A DNA stretch of 64,000 nt, from positions 62,001-126,000 of the forward strand of contig NZ_BMNC01000016.1 in assembly GCF_014646255.1 (NCBI RefSeq), read 5' to 3'. Numbering within the stretch: the first letter of the stretch is position 1; each line of letters begins with the position of its first letter. Below the pieces are notes generated by a model. That model was not told where the DNA came from. It ran no database searches and worked only from the letters and a program-made list of their open reading frames with translations. This DNA comes from Lentzea pudingi (lineage in GTDB: Bacteria; Actinomycetota; Actinomycetes; Mycobacteriales; Pseudonocardiaceae). Of the stretch, positions 35,418-46,010 are shown in pieces. Position numbers and translations under genes: made by a program.

Positions 35418-37442
35418 GTGTTGGCGAGCGAACAGGCACGGATCACCTCTCTGTATGAAAAGCTCGACAAAGAACGGAACAAAGCGGCCGCCGACCTTGT
35501 GGTCGCGCTGCGGGACACGCTCACCCAACGGCTGGACCGGGAGGCCCACGTCGAGGTGCTGACCAGAGAACTGGGCAAGTACCGCGCGGCGGAGGCGGGG
35601 CTGTGCTTCGGCCGCATCGACTCGGAGAACGGCGACTGCACCTACATCGGACGCGTCGGGCTGTTCGACGACGATTTCGAACCGTTGCTGCTGGACTGGC
35701 GCGCCCCGGCGTCGCGGCCGTTCTACACGGCGACCGCCGCGAACCCGGAGGGTGTCGTGCTGCGGCGGCACTTCCGTGTTCGTGGCCGGGAGCTGTGCGA
35801 CTTCCACGACGACGAACTGCTGACCGACACGACCGCACTGCTCGACGCCCTCAACGCGCCGCGGACCGCGACGATGCGCGACATCGTCTCGACCATCCAG
35901 GCCGAGCAGGACGAGATCATCCGGTTCTCGGGCCCCAGCGTGCTGGTGATCGAAGGTGGCCCTGGCACCGGCAAGACCGCCGTGGCCCTGCACCGCGTGG
36001 CATACCTGCTGTATACGCGTCGTGAACGCCTGTCGCGCCACGGAGTGCTGATCGTCGGCCCGAACACCGGCTTCCTCCACTACGTCGGCGACGTCCTGCC
36101 GTCGCTGGGGGAGACCGACGTCGTGTTCGCGACACCCGGCGAGCTGTACCCCGGCGTCGTGACCGACGTCGAGGACACCCCGTCGTTGCAACGGCTGAAA
36201 GGCGATATATCAGTTCTGGACCTGCTGGCCGTCGCCGTCGCCGACAGGCAGGAGCTTCCCGACGAGCCCGTCGAGATCGAGCTGGAGGATGTCGTCGTCC
36301 CGCTCGACGCGCACGTCGCCGCCGTCGCGCGGGAGAAGACGCGCTACTACGGGCTCCCGCACAACGCCGCGCGCAAGTACTTCTTCCTCGCGCTCGCCGA
36401 GGAACTCGTCGCACCGGCGTTGCGGTTGATCGGTGTCGACTGGCCGGAGATCGAGGAGGACGTCCGCCACGAACTCCGGAACAGCTCCGCGTTGCACGAC
36501 GCCGTCGACAGGCTGTGGCCTCTGCTCACACCAGAACAGTTGCTCGCCGACCTGTACGAGGGCCGCTGCTTCCGGATCGGCGCACCGGAGCTGTACCGGC
36601 CCGACGGCGAGGCGTGGACGGTGACCGACGTGCCGTTGCTCGACGAACTCGCCGACCTGCTCGGCTCCGACGGAGCCGCGGAGCGCGCGGCGAGACGGGA
36701 AGAGGAGGAACAGCTCGAATACGCGCGTGGTGTCATGGACGTCCTGTCGATCGACAAGCGCGCGGACTCCGACGAGTACATCGTCACGGACTTCGTCAAC
36801 GCCGAAGTGCTGGCTCCCCGGCACGAGGTCCGTGACCAGCGCACTCTCGCCGAAGGAGCCGCCGCCGACCGCACCTGGACCTACGGCCACGTAGTCGTGG
36901 ACGAAGCGCAGGAGCTGTCCGCGATGGACTGGCGCGTGCTCCTGCGCCGATGCCCGAACAAGTCCATGACCGTCGTCGGCGACCTGGCCCAGCGCCAGTC
37001 GGCGAGCGGCGTCCGGAGCTGGGGTGCTGTGTTCGACCGGTTCACCTACCGCCGGCTGGAGGTCAACTACCGCACACCCGGCGAGATCATGGCCGTCGCC
37101 ATCCCGGTCCTCGAGCTTGTGGACCCCGACGCGTCGGTGCCGGTGTCAGTGCGCGCGGCAGGTGTACGTCCATGGGCTCGCCGCGTAACTGACATATCGG
37201 CGGCCGTGCGCGACGAACTCGACGCGCACGCGGATGCACACGACGAACGCACGATCGCCGTCATCGGCGGAGGCTGGATGCCGCCGCGTGCGTCGAAAGG
37301 GCTGGAGTTCGACGTCGTCCTCGTCGTCGAACCGCACCGCATGTCGCCCAGCGAGCTGTACGTGGCGTTGACGAGGGCGACGCAACGGCTCGGAGTTCTG
37401 CACACCGAGCCGTTGCCGCGTCACCTAAGAGGTCTCCTCTGA
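35418..37442 (+). CDS. helD: HelD-like UvrD/Rep superfamily helicase, RNA polymerase-associated
   Basis: A 674-residue protein resembling HelD, which pries nucleic acid and sigma factor off RNA polymerase. It has the N-terminal coiled coil (about 1-60; ARITSLYEKLDKER) that enters the secondary channel in known HelD. The Walker A motif GGPGTGKTA is near residue 180, Walker B VVVDEAQEL near 493, then VGDLAQRQS, NYRTPGEI, ASKGLEFDVV and the final SELYVALTRATQR. It is somewhat shorter than most actinobacterial HelD (about 720-780). I chose the GTG at 35418 because CAGGGGG lies just upstream and it fits the family N-terminus; ATG 35373 is the alternative. The 3' end overlaps cutA by 18 bases, tail to tail. 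Confidence 0.85.
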   Translation: MLASEQARITSLYEKLDKERNKAAADLVVALRDTLTQRLDREAHVEVLTRELGKYRAAEAGLCFGRIDSENGDCTYIGRVGLFDDDFEPLLLDWRAPASRPFYTATAANPEGVVLRRHFRVRGRELCDFHDDELLTDTTALLDALNAPRTATMRDIVSTIQAEQDEIIRFSGPSVLVIEGGPGTGKTAVALHRVAYLLYTRRERLSRHGVLIVGPNTGFLHYVGDVLPSLGETDVVFATPGELYPGVVTDVEDTPSLQRLKGDISVLDLLAVAVADRQELPDEPVEIELEDVVVPLDAHVAAVAREKTRYYGLPHNAARKYFFLALAEELVAPALRLIGVDWPEIEEDVRHELRNSSALHDAVDRLWPLLTPEQLLADLYEGRCFRIGAPELYRPDGEAWTVTDVPLLDELADLLGSDGAAERAARREEEEQLEYARGVMDVLSIDKRADSDEYIVTDFVNAEVLAPRHEVRDQRTLAEGAAADRTWTYGHVVVDEAQELSAMDWRVLLRRCPNKSMTVVGDLAQRQSASGVRSWGAVFDRFTYRRLEVNYRTPGEIMAVAIPVLELVDPDASVPVSVRAAGVRPWARRVTDISAAVRDELDAHADAHDERTIAVIGGGWMPPRASKGLEFDVVLVVEPHRMSPSELYVALTRATQRLGVLHTEPLPRHLRGLL

Positions 37443-37736
37443 CACCCACGCGAGGTAGTCGTCGCTGCCCCCGGTCACAGGGGTGACGACGACCTCCGGC
37501 ACGTCGTAGGTGTGGTGCGCCTTGATGTGCGCGACGAGTTCGTCGACGCGGGTGGTGGACGTCTTCACGACGCACTGCCATTCCGCGTCGACGCGCACCT
37601 CGCCGTCCCACCGGTAGATGCTGCGGATCGGCACGATCTGCACACACGCGCCAAGCCGCGCCCCGACGATGCCCTTCGCCAGCGACTCCGCGGCGTCCTC
37701 GGAGCCAACGGTCGTCGTCACCACGCTCACACTCAC
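37425..37736 (-). CDS. cutA: Divalent-cation tolerance protein CutA
   Basis: A 103-residue trimeric CutA1-fold protein: VTTTVGSEDAAESLAKGIVGARLGACVQIVP, then IRSIYRWDGEVRVDAEWQCVVKT and the C-terminal YDVPEVVVTPVTGGSDDYLAWV. It is associated with copper tolerance in E. coli, but its exact action is unclear. The start is GTG at 37736, overlapping the adenosine deaminase stop as GTGA; a second GTG six bases on is possible. AAGGAG lies within the end of the upstream gene. It is translationally coupled to add. Confidence 0.93.
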   Translation of the reverse strand: MSVSVVTTTVGSEDAAESLAKGIVGARLGACVQIVPIRSIYRWDGEVRVDAEWQCVVKTSTTRVDELVAHIKAHHTYDVPEVVVTPVTGGSDDYLAWVSEETS

Positions 37737-38734
37737 AGGGCGTCGATCTCCTTCAGCAACTGGTCCTTCAGTTCGGCAGGCGCGTACGACGCCCGCACCG
37801 CGGCTCGGGCGAGGCCGGCGAGTTCGTCGCGGCCGAAACCGAACCGCTCGTGGCACAGCAGGTACTCGCGGTCGAGATCGGTGTGGAACATGCCGGGGTC
37901 GTCCGTGCTGATCGTCACGGGCACACCGGCCTCCACGAGCCGTGGCAACGGATGCTCGTCCAGCGACGTCACCGCACCCGTGCGGATGTTCGACGTCGGA
38001 CACACCTCGACGACGACGCCCTCGTCAGCGAGATGCCGCATCAACTCGGGATCTTGCACCGCACTGACGCCGTGCCCGATCCGTTCGGCGCGCAGATCGC
38101 GCAGCGCGGCCCAGATCTCGCTGGGCGGCGTCGTCTCACCGGCGTGCGGCACCATGTGCAGTCCGGCGTCGCGCGCCATCGCGAACGCCTCGCGGAACAT
38201 CGCCCTCGGCGAGTCCGACTCGAACCCGCCCAGCCCGAACCCGACCAGTCCCTCGGGCCGGTACTCGGCCGCGAACCGCGCACTCGTCATGCCCCAGTCG
38301 CGATCCCAGGTGCCGGGAACGTCGAAGATCCACTGCAACGCGACACCGTGCTCCGCGAGCGCCTCGTCCCGGCCCGCCTTCAACGCCTCGACGAGTTCGT
38401 CGGGTGCGATGCCCGCCCGCAGGTGACTGGTCGCGCTGATCGTCAGCTCCGCATAGCGGATGTTGGTCCGTGCGGCGTCACGTGCGTATCCGACGATGAG
38501 CGTGCGGACGTCCTCCCCGGTGGTGACGAGGTCGTTGACGATGCCGTAGACGTTGATGAAGTGCCGGAAGTCCCTGAACTCGTAGAACTTCCGCAGAGCG
38601 GCCTCGTCGGTCGGCACTCGCCCGCCGGGGTGGTTGCGCGCGAGCGCGAGGACGGTGTCGACGGAGGCCGCGCCCACGAGGTGGACGTGCAGCTCGGCCT
38701 TCGGCAACGCGTGGACGAAGTCGGAAATGTGCAC
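37733..38734 (-). CDS. add: Adenosine deaminase
   Basis: Deaminates adenosine (or adenine) in purine salvage. The 333-residue zinc amidohydrolase has the metal-binding ELHVHLVG near the N-terminus, the catalytic HAGET (His and Glu), ERIGHGVSA and the second metal motif STDDPGMF. The opening VHISDFVHALPKAELHVHL starts at GTG 38734. The zinc HxH motif follows within 20 residues, so a longer start at 38893 is not needed. It could also be an adenine deaminase; the two are hard to separate by eye. It is followed by cutA with a four-base overlap. Confidence 0.92.
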   Translation of the reverse strand: MHISDFVHALPKAELHVHLVGAASVDTVLALARNHPGGRVPTDEAALRKFYEFRDFRHFINVYGIVNDLVTTGEDVRTLIVGYARDAARTNIRYAELTISATSHLRAGIAPDELVEALKAGRDEALAEHGVALQWIFDVPGTWDRDWGMTSARFAAEYRPEGLVGFGLGGFESDSPRAMFREAFAMARDAGLHMVPHAGETTPPSEIWAALRDLRAERIGHGVSAVQDPELMRHLADEGVVVEVCPTSNIRTGAVTSLDEHPLPRLVEAGVPVTISTDDPGMFHTDLDREYLLCHERFGFGRDELAGLARAAVRASYAPAELKDQLLKEIDAL

Positions 38735-38841
38735 GGTCCATGCTCTCAGGTCAAGGGCCGTTCGACGGGTGACATGTCTTGCAGTCAAAGGAGAGGGTGC
38801 AGGGCGATCCCTGTCTCTGGCTTCCGCATTGGGGGTGCCTC

Positions 38842-40641
38842 GTGAGGGGCGCACGAAGAGTTGCACTGCTGACAGCGGTGCTGGTTCTGCCATTCCTGCC
38901 CGTGACGGCCCAAGCCGCCGAAGGGCCGGTGTTCAAGGACGGCGAGGCGCAACCCGTCTTCGATCCGAAGGACGTGGTGAAGGAGAGCCTCTGGGTCCGG
39001 GCACCGGTCGACAGCGACCGCGACGGCAAGGACGACGAGGTCTACACCGAGGTCGTCCGGCCACGCGCCACCGAGCGCGGTCTCAAGGTCCCCGTCGTCT
39101 ACATGGTCAGCCCGTACTTCTCGGGCGGTAACGACGTTGCCAACCACAACGTCGACGTCGAGCTGTACGTGCCGGACAAGCGCAACGGCCGTTTGCTGAA
39201 GTCCTCCTCCGACGGACGCATCACCGCCGCCCTCGGCCCGAACCCGATCACGTCGGGCCGCTACGAGGCCTACTTCATCGCGCGTGGATATGCCGTCGTC
39301 TACGCCGAGTCGCTCGGCACCGGCAAGTCCACGGGCTGCCCGACGACTGGTGACGTCAACGAGACGATCGGCGCGCGTGTCGTCGTCGACTGGCTCAACG
39401 GCCGTGCGACCGCACGCACCGCCACGGGCGAAGCCATCAAGGCGACTTGGTCCACCGGCAAGACCGGCATGATGGGCGTCTCCTACAACGGGACACTGCC
39501 CAACGCCGTCGCCTCGACCGGCGTGCGCGGCCTCGAAGCCATCGTGCCGATCGCCGCCATCTCCAGCTGGTACGACTACTACCGGGCGGACGGCGCCGTC
39601 GTCGCACCCGGCACGTTCCAGGGCGAGGACGCCGACGTGCTCGCGGAGTACGTCTACACGCGTGCGGACCGGGAGATCTGCAAGCCGATCATCGCCGAGA
39701 TCGCGAAGGACCAGGACCGCATCACCGGTGACTACAGCCGGTTCTGGGACGAGCGCAACTACATGAACGACGTCCGCAAGGTCCGTGCGGCCGTGCTGGC
39801 GGTGCACGGGCTCAACGACTGGAACGTCAAGATGACGCACGTCGAGCAGTGGTACTCGGCGTTGAAGAAGGTCGGTGCGCCGCACAAGATCTGGCTGCAC
39901 CAGTCCGGGCACACGGACGCCGACACGCTGCGTTCGGCCGAGTGGCGGCGCACGCTCAACCGCTGGTTCACCCAGTACCTGTGGGGTCACCGCAACGGCA
40001 TCGACAAGGAGCCGAAGGCGACGCTGCAGCGTGAGGACAAGACGTGGGTCGACGAGAAGGACTGGCCGGCTCCCGGCACGTCCGACGTGCGGCTGCGGCT
40101 GTCCGCGGGTGGATCCACCAAGGGCGGCCTCGGCATCCTGCCCGGTCGCGGCGTCGAACAGCTGACCGACGACGCGACGAAGACGGCCGAGTCGCTGATC
40201 GACCTCGCGACCTCGCCGAACCGCCTCTCGTACACCTCGGGGCCGGCGAAGAAGCCGGTGCGGTTGTCGGGCAAGTCGACGGCGAACCTGCGTGTCGCGT
40301 TCGACCGGCCCGCGGCGAACGTGACGACGTTGCTCGTCGACCGTGCGGCGGACGGCAGGTCGCACGTCATCACGCGCGGCTCGACCGACCCGCAGAACCG
40401 GGAGCGCCCCGACAGGACATCGCCGATCAAGCCCGGCAAGTTCTACGACGTCGAGGTGCCGATCGTGCCGGACGACTACGTCCTGCAGGCCGGTCACCGG
40501 CTCGAGTTCGTCGTGATCTCCAGCGACTACGACTACACGCTGCGCCCGAAGCCGGGTGCCGGCCTGTCGCTGGACCTCACCCGGACGTCGGTGGAACTGC
40601 CGGTCGTCGGCGGCTGGCGCACCGTGTTCCAGTCCTTCTGA
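38842..40641 (+). CDS. Secreted X-Pro dipeptidyl-peptidase / CocE family hydrolase
   Basis: A 599-residue secreted serine hydrolase of the CocE/NonD and S15 X-Pro-dipeptidyl-peptidase type. It begins with a signal peptide (about 1-25, VALLTAVLVLPFLPVTAQA). The alpha/beta-hydrolase domain has the nucleophile motif GVSYNGTLP, the Asp in HGLNDWNVKMTH and the His in HQSGHTDA. A C-terminal jelly-roll domain runs from about 395 to 599 (KFYDVEVPIVPDDYVLQAGHRL). I chose the GTG at 38842, which has GGGGG upstream and yields a proper signal peptide; the in-frame extension upstream does not. It probably releases X-Pro dipeptides outside the cell. A strong hairpin ends the gene. Confidence 0.9.
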   Translation: MRGARRVALLTAVLVLPFLPVTAQAAEGPVFKDGEAQPVFDPKDVVKESLWVRAPVDSDRDGKDDEVYTEVVRPRATERGLKVPVVYMVSPYFSGGNDVANHNVDVELYVPDKRNGRLLKSSSDGRITAALGPNPITSGRYEAYFIARGYAVVYAESLGTGKSTGCPTTGDVNETIGARVVVDWLNGRATARTATGEAIKATWSTGKTGMMGVSYNGTLPNAVASTGVRGLEAIVPIAAISSWYDYYRADGAVVAPGTFQGEDADVLAEYVYTRADREICKPIIAEIAKDQDRITGDYSRFWDERNYMNDVRKVRAAVLAVHGLNDWNVKMTHVEQWYSALKKVGAPHKIWLHQSGHTDADTLRSAEWRRTLNRWFTQYLWGHRNGIDKEPKATLQREDKTWVDEKDWPAPGTSDVRLRLSAGGSTKGGLGILPGRGVEQLTDDATKTAESLIDLATSPNRLSYTSGPAKKPVRLSGKSTANLRVAFDRPAANVTTLLVDRAADGRSHVITRGSTDPQNRERPDRTSPIKPGKFYDVEVPIVPDDYVLQAGHRLEFVVISSDYDYTLRPKPGAGLSLDLTRTSVELPVVGGWRTVFQSF

Positions 40642-40648
40642 CGTGATG

Positions 40649-40680
40649 CCGCGCTTCGGTCTCCCGGGACCGAAGCGCGG
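40649..40680 (+). terminator. Hairpin terminator after the X-Pro peptidase
   Basis: 13-bp perfect stem (40649-40661 with 40668-40680), loop TCCCGG, beginning eight bases after the stop codon. Confidence 0.85.
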
Positions 40681-40815
40681 CAACCTAGCACCCACCCCCG
40701 ACAAAACCCCGCTCCCCGGCACCTCAAGATCTCAACCTGTCCACAACCGCTGAGTTGTCCACAACCTCACGCCCTACCCGGCTCACCACCCGGCCCCACC
40801 GCCCACAGTGAGCCC

Positions 40816-41856
40816 ATGCCCTCAACCCTCTCGAAACCGATCCGAGTTCGCGACGCCGGCGATCTCTACGCCGCCATCCCGCACCTGATGGGGTTCCACC
40901 CGGCCGACTCGCTGGTCGTGCTGGTGCTGAAGGACCATCTGGTCAGCATGACCATGCGCGTCGACCTTCCACGACCACGACATCGAGGCCAGCTAGCGGC
41001 CCAGCTGGAAGGTCCGCTGCAAGAACAAGACGCGTCCGAGGTGATCCTCGTCGTCGTGTGCCCGCCGTCGGAGCACATGCCTGAGGAACTGCCGCACGAG
41101 CCACTGGTCAAAGTCCTCAGACACCAGTTGGGCGGCGTGGGCATCGACGTCGTCGAGGCCGTGTGGCTGCCGTCGTGCCAGAAGGACGCGCAATGGCTGT
41201 GCTATCTCGACATCGACTGCTCCGGGACGTTGCCGGATCCCCAGTTGTCCGCTGTGGCAGCCGCGTCGGCACACGAGGGCAACGTGACATTCGAGTCGCG
41301 CGCGGCCATGGCCGCGATCCTCACGCTGGATCCGCCCGAGGCACTGGAACGCAGATCCACCTTGCTGGACCAGCTCATCACGGCTTCGGGCGATGCCGAC
41401 CCCGAGGCCGAACTACGCCGGGTGAGCGATGCGATCGACGCCGTGGAGCACCGGGCGGGACCCTTGCCGGACAGCGAGATCGTCGCTCTGGCGAGGGCGC
41501 TGGCTGACGCCGAGGTGCGCGACGCGAGCATGGGGTTCGCGGTGCAGCCCAGGTCCAGGCTCGCCGAACGCCTGTGGCTCGAGCTCACCAGGGCCTGCCC
41601 GGCACCGGAACGAGCGGAACCCGCGTGTCTGCTCGCGTTCTACGCCTACCAGCGCGGCGACGGAGGGATCGCGTCCGTCGCGCTCGACGTCGCCGAGGAG
41701 GCCTGTCCCGGCCACGCGCTGAGCAAACTCGTCCGAGCCGCCGTCAGTGCCGCGTTCCCGCCGTCAGAGGTGCGGGCGCTGTCCGTGAAATACCTGGACA
41801 GCGCCCGTGAGCTGCTCGGCCGCGCTCAGAGCAGTTCTGGCCGCTCCCAGTCCTGA
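40816..41856 (+). CDS. DUF4192 family protein
   Basis: A 346-residue protein of the actinobacterial DUF4192 family, with the telltale N-terminus PIRVRDAGDLYAAIPHLMGFHPADSLVVLVL and the C-terminal CLLAFYAYQRGDGGIASVALDVA followed by LSKLVRAAV. It is cytoplasmic and mostly alpha/beta at the start, helical at the end. Its function is unknown. It is 135 bases after the peptidase terminator. The last 31 bases overlap the convergent S9 peptidase gene. Confidence 0.9.
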   Translation: MPSTLSKPIRVRDAGDLYAAIPHLMGFHPADSLVVLVLKDHLVSMTMRVDLPRPRHRGQLAAQLEGPLQEQDASEVILVVVCPPSEHMPEELPHEPLVKVLRHQLGGVGIDVVEAVWLPSCQKDAQWLCYLDIDCSGTLPDPQLSAVAAASAHEGNVTFESRAAMAAILTLDPPEALERRSTLLDQLITASGDADPEAELRRVSDAIDAVEHRAGPLPDSEIVALARALADAEVRDASMGFAVQPRSRLAERLWLELTRACPAPERAEPACLLAFYAYQRGDGGIASVALDVAEEACPGHALSKLVRAAVSAAFPPSEVRALSVKYLDSARELLGRAQSSSGRSQS

Positions 41857-43829
41857 TCCAGGACGTGCTCGGCCAGGAACGCCCACACCGTCTCGTACCA
41901 GACCCGAGAGTTGCCGGGGGTGAGAATCCAGTGGTTTTCCGTTGGGAAGTAAAGGTATTTCGCATTGACCCCGTGACGGACGAGGTCGAAGTACAGGCGA
42001 TGCCCTTCACCGATGGGAACCCGGTAGTCCTTGTCCCCGTGGATGACGAGCATCGGGGTCTTGATGTCAGCCACCCGCAGGTGCGGGGAGTTGGCCAGGA
42101 CCCGTTCCGGGTGCGTGAGAGGATCGCCCATCTCCCGCATCCAGAAGTAGGAGCTGTCCGTACCGCCGGAGAAGGCGTCGAGGTGCCACAGCGACGCGTG
42201 GGTGACGATCGCGCGGAACCGGTCGGTCTGGGTGGCGATCCAGTTGGCCATGTAGCCACCGAACGACCCGCCCATCGCGGCGGTCCGGGAGGCGTCGATG
42301 TCGGCCCGCTCGACCGCGACGTCCGTGATGGCCATGAGGTCGGTGTAGGGCTCAGCACCCCAGCGACCCCAGCCGGCCTTGATGAAGCCGGGCCCGTACC
42401 CGGTCGACAGGGCGGGGTCGGGCAGCAGGACGGCGTAGCCGCGAGCGGCCATGAGCCACGGGTTCCAACGCCAGGTCCAGCCGTTCCAGCTCATGACCGG
42501 GCCACCGTGCACCCACAGGAGCAGCGGAGCGGGGGAGTCGGCGGAGGCGCCCTCCGGCAGCACGAGCCACGAGCGGACGGTCCGGCCGTCGGCGACGACC
42601 GTGGAGATCTCGGTGAGCGTGCCGGGCACCGACGGGATCGCGCCGGGCGCACGCAGCCGTTCGGGATCCTGGTCGGCACCGGTGGCGGCGAGCCGCACCG
42701 GCTGAGGCGGGTGGTCGACCGAGTTGCGGAGCGCGTACAGCGTCTTGCTGTCCGGGCTCACGACCAGATCGCTGTAGTAGCCGGAGACCGTCAGCTTCGT
42801 GATCTCGCCGGTCGCGAGGTCGAGCCGCCACAGGGGCTGGTGGCCGAGGTGGCTCGCGGTGAAGAAGACCGCCGTCCCGTCCGGGCTCACCACCGGGTGG
42901 TCCGGCGCCTCTGGGAAGTCGGGTGTCAGTGGCGTGATCGAGTCGCCCGAAAGCTCCACGCGCACCAGGTCGCGCCGGAATGGCGAGTCCAGAGTGGCCT
43001 CACGCACGCGGATCGCGATCACGGCGGACGAGTCCGGGGTGAAAGTGGCGCCGTGGAAGGAGAACCCGTCTTCGGAGGCGATGACCCGGGGCTCGCCGCC
43101 GCTGGTGGCCACGACCCGCAGTTCGGTCCGGCGGCCGTAGGCGGCGCTGACGTCCACGGCGTGGCCGTGGACCGCCCACTTCCCGTCTGGGCTCAGCTCG
43201 ACGTCCTCGTCGCTGAGCCTGCTCGCGGAGTCTTCGCTGAGTGCGGTGACCGCCTCGGCGCCGGTGCCGGCGAGCGGGGTCGCGAACAAGCGCGGGTAGG
43301 CCGGGCCGAGATCGGCGTCCCAGTACCGGATCGGGTACGACTCGTGCAGGATCGCTGTCACGCCGGCGTCCTCGCGGGCCTTGCGCTTGGCGTCGTCCTC
43401 GTCGCCGAACTCCGTGAAGCGGTACGCCGACGACGTGAACAGCACCGTCTCGCCGGCGGCACGCAGCTGACCGACTCCGCCGCCCGGCCGCAGCACCTCG
43501 GCGGCCTCGCCTCGGATCGGAAGCCGCCACAGCGCCTTCTTCTCCTTGGACTCGCCCGGCTTCGCGAGCGGGTCCGGGCGGGCCGAGAGGAAGAGCAGCG
43601 ACCCGTCCGGCGCGAACACGGGGGAGGAGTCGCCCTTGGCGGAGCGGGTGAGCCTGACGGCCTCCCGCTCCCCGGTCGGATCGACCTCCCAGAGAGCGCC
43701 CTGCCACGTCTTACCGTCCGGCGCGAGCGTGGACACGACCGTGACGAGCCTTGTGCCGTCCGGGGACAGCGCGAGCGACGCGAGCCGCGCGGTGGCGTTG
43801 TAGCTCTCGAAGGAGGCGAAGTCGGTCAT
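41826..43829 (-). CDS. Prolyl oligopeptidase family (S9) serine peptidase
   Basis: A 667-residue cytoplasmic peptidase of the S9C (acylaminoacyl peptidase) kind. The N-terminal beta-propeller (about 1-390) contains many LSPDGTRLV-, FAPDGSLLF- and VSPDGTAVF-type strands. The C-terminal alpha/beta-hydrolase domain has the nucleophile GGSFGGYMAN (Ser522), the Asp in HGDKDYRVP and the His in TENHWILTPGN. It trims short or acylated peptides. There is no signal peptide. It lies only six bases after galE on the same strand, so it probably belongs to the ideR-galK-galE transcript, though its job is unrelated. Confidence 0.93.
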   Translation of the reverse strand: MTDFASFESYNATARLASLALSPDGTRLVTVVSTLAPDGKTWQGALWEVDPTGEREAVRLTRSAKGDSSPVFAPDGSLLFLSARPDPLAKPGESKEKKALWRLPIRGEAAEVLRPGGGVGQLRAAGETVLFTSSAYRFTEFGDEDDAKRKAREDAGVTAILHESYPIRYWDADLGPAYPRLFATPLAGTGAEAVTALSEDSASRLSDEDVELSPDGKWAVHGHAVDVSAAYGRRTELRVVATSGGEPRVIASEDGFSFHGATFTPDSSAVIAIRVREATLDSPFRRDLVRVELSGDSITPLTPDFPEAPDHPVVSPDGTAVFFTASHLGHQPLWRLDLATGEITKLTVSGYYSDLVVSPDSKTLYALRNSVDHPPQPVRLAATGADQDPERLRAPGAIPSVPGTLTEISTVVADGRTVRSWLVLPEGASADSPAPLLLWVHGGPVMSWNGWTWRWNPWLMAARGYAVLLPDPALSTGYGPGFIKAGWGRWGAEPYTDLMAITDVAVERADIDASRTAAMGGSFGGYMANWIATQTDRFRAIVTHASLWHLDAFSGGTDSSYFWMREMGDPLTHPERVLANSPHLRVADIKTPMLVIHGDKDYRVPIGEGHRLYFDLVRHGVNAKYLYFPTENHWILTPGNSRVWYETVWAFLAEHVLDQDWERPELL

Positions 43830-43835
43830 CCCGGC

Positions 43836-44801
43836 TCAGGCCCCGTGCCGGGCGCGGGTGAACTCCCACGCGTCGCGGACGATGCCGGTGATGTCGGCGC
43901 GCTCGGGCTTCCAGCCGAGGTCGGCGCGGGCCCGCTCGGCGGAGGCGACCAGGACGGCCGGGTCACCGGCGCGCCTCGGGGCGACGACGGCGGGGATCGG
44001 GTGGCCGGTGACCTCGCGGCAGGTGTCGATGACCTGCTTGACCGAGAAGCCGGTGCCGTTGCCCAGGTTGTAGATCCGGTGCTCGCCGGCGGTGGCGTTC
44101 TCGAGCGCGAGGAGGTGGGCGTCCGCGAGGTCCAGGACGTGGATGTAGTCGCGGACGCAGGTGCCGTCCTCGGTGGGCCAGTCCTCGCCGTAGATCGAGA
44201 TGTGGTCGCGCTGCCCGAGCGCGACCTGCAGCACGAGCGGGATGAGGTGGGTCTCGGTCGCGTGCCGCTCGCCGATGCTGCCGTAGGCGCCGGCGACGTT
44301 GAAGTACCGCAAGCTCGTCGCCGCCAGGCCGTGCGCGGCGGCGTACGACGTGATCGCGTGGTCGATGGCCAGCTTGGTGGCGCCGTAGGTGTTGGTCGGC
44401 GCGGTGGGGGCCGTCTCGGGGATCGGCACCTCCCGCGGCTCGCCGTACGTCGCGGCAGTCGAGGAGAAGACGAGCTTCGGCGTGCCGTGTTCCTTCATCG
44501 CATCGAGCAGGCGAATCGCGGTAAGGACGTTGCCCGTCCAATACTTGCCTGGGTCCTGCATGGATTCGCCCACGAGGGACTTCGCCGCGAAGTGCAGAAC
44601 GCCGTCGAACCCTTCCGCGAGGACATCGCCGATCACCTCGGCGATGTCGCCCCGGATGAAGCGCGCTCCCGCGGGGACGGCGTCCTCGTGCCCGGTCGAG
44701 AGGTCGTCGAGGACGACCACCTCGTGCCCGGCTTCGAGCAACCTGGCAGCGTTCACGCTGCCGACGTATCCGGCCCCGCCCGTGACGAGCAGCTTCACCA
44801 C
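43836..44801 (-). CDS. galE: UDP-glucose 4-epimerase
   Basis: Interconverts UDP-glucose and UDP-galactose (Leloir pathway, cell-wall galactan supply). The 321-residue short-chain dehydrogenase has the NAD loop GGAGYVGSVNAARLLEAGH, DDLSTGHEDAVP, the catalytic TYGATK (Tyr-x3-Lys) and the typical NLGNGTGFSVKQVI and RRAGDPAVLVA near the end. The ATG start at 44801 is 33 bases downstream of galK. In corynebacteria galE follows dtxR directly; here galK lies between. Confidence 0.95.
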   Translation of the reverse strand: MVKLLVTGGAGYVGSVNAARLLEAGHEVVVLDDLSTGHEDAVPAGARFIRGDIAEVIGDVLAEGFDGVLHFAAKSLVGESMQDPGKYWTGNVLTAIRLLDAMKEHGTPKLVFSSTAATYGEPREVPIPETAPTAPTNTYGATKLAIDHAITSYAAAHGLAATSLRYFNVAGAYGSIGERHATETHLIPLVLQVALGQRDHISIYGEDWPTEDGTCVRDYIHVLDLADAHLLALENATAGEHRIYNLGNGTGFSVKQVIDTCREVTGHPIPAVVAPRRAGDPAVLVASAERARADLGWKPERADITGIVRDAWEFTRARHGA

Positions 44802-44834
44802 AGTCCTCGCATTCCTGATCAGGATCGTTCTTGG

Positions 44835-46006
<1,172 letters not shown>

Positions 46007-46010
<4 letters not shown>

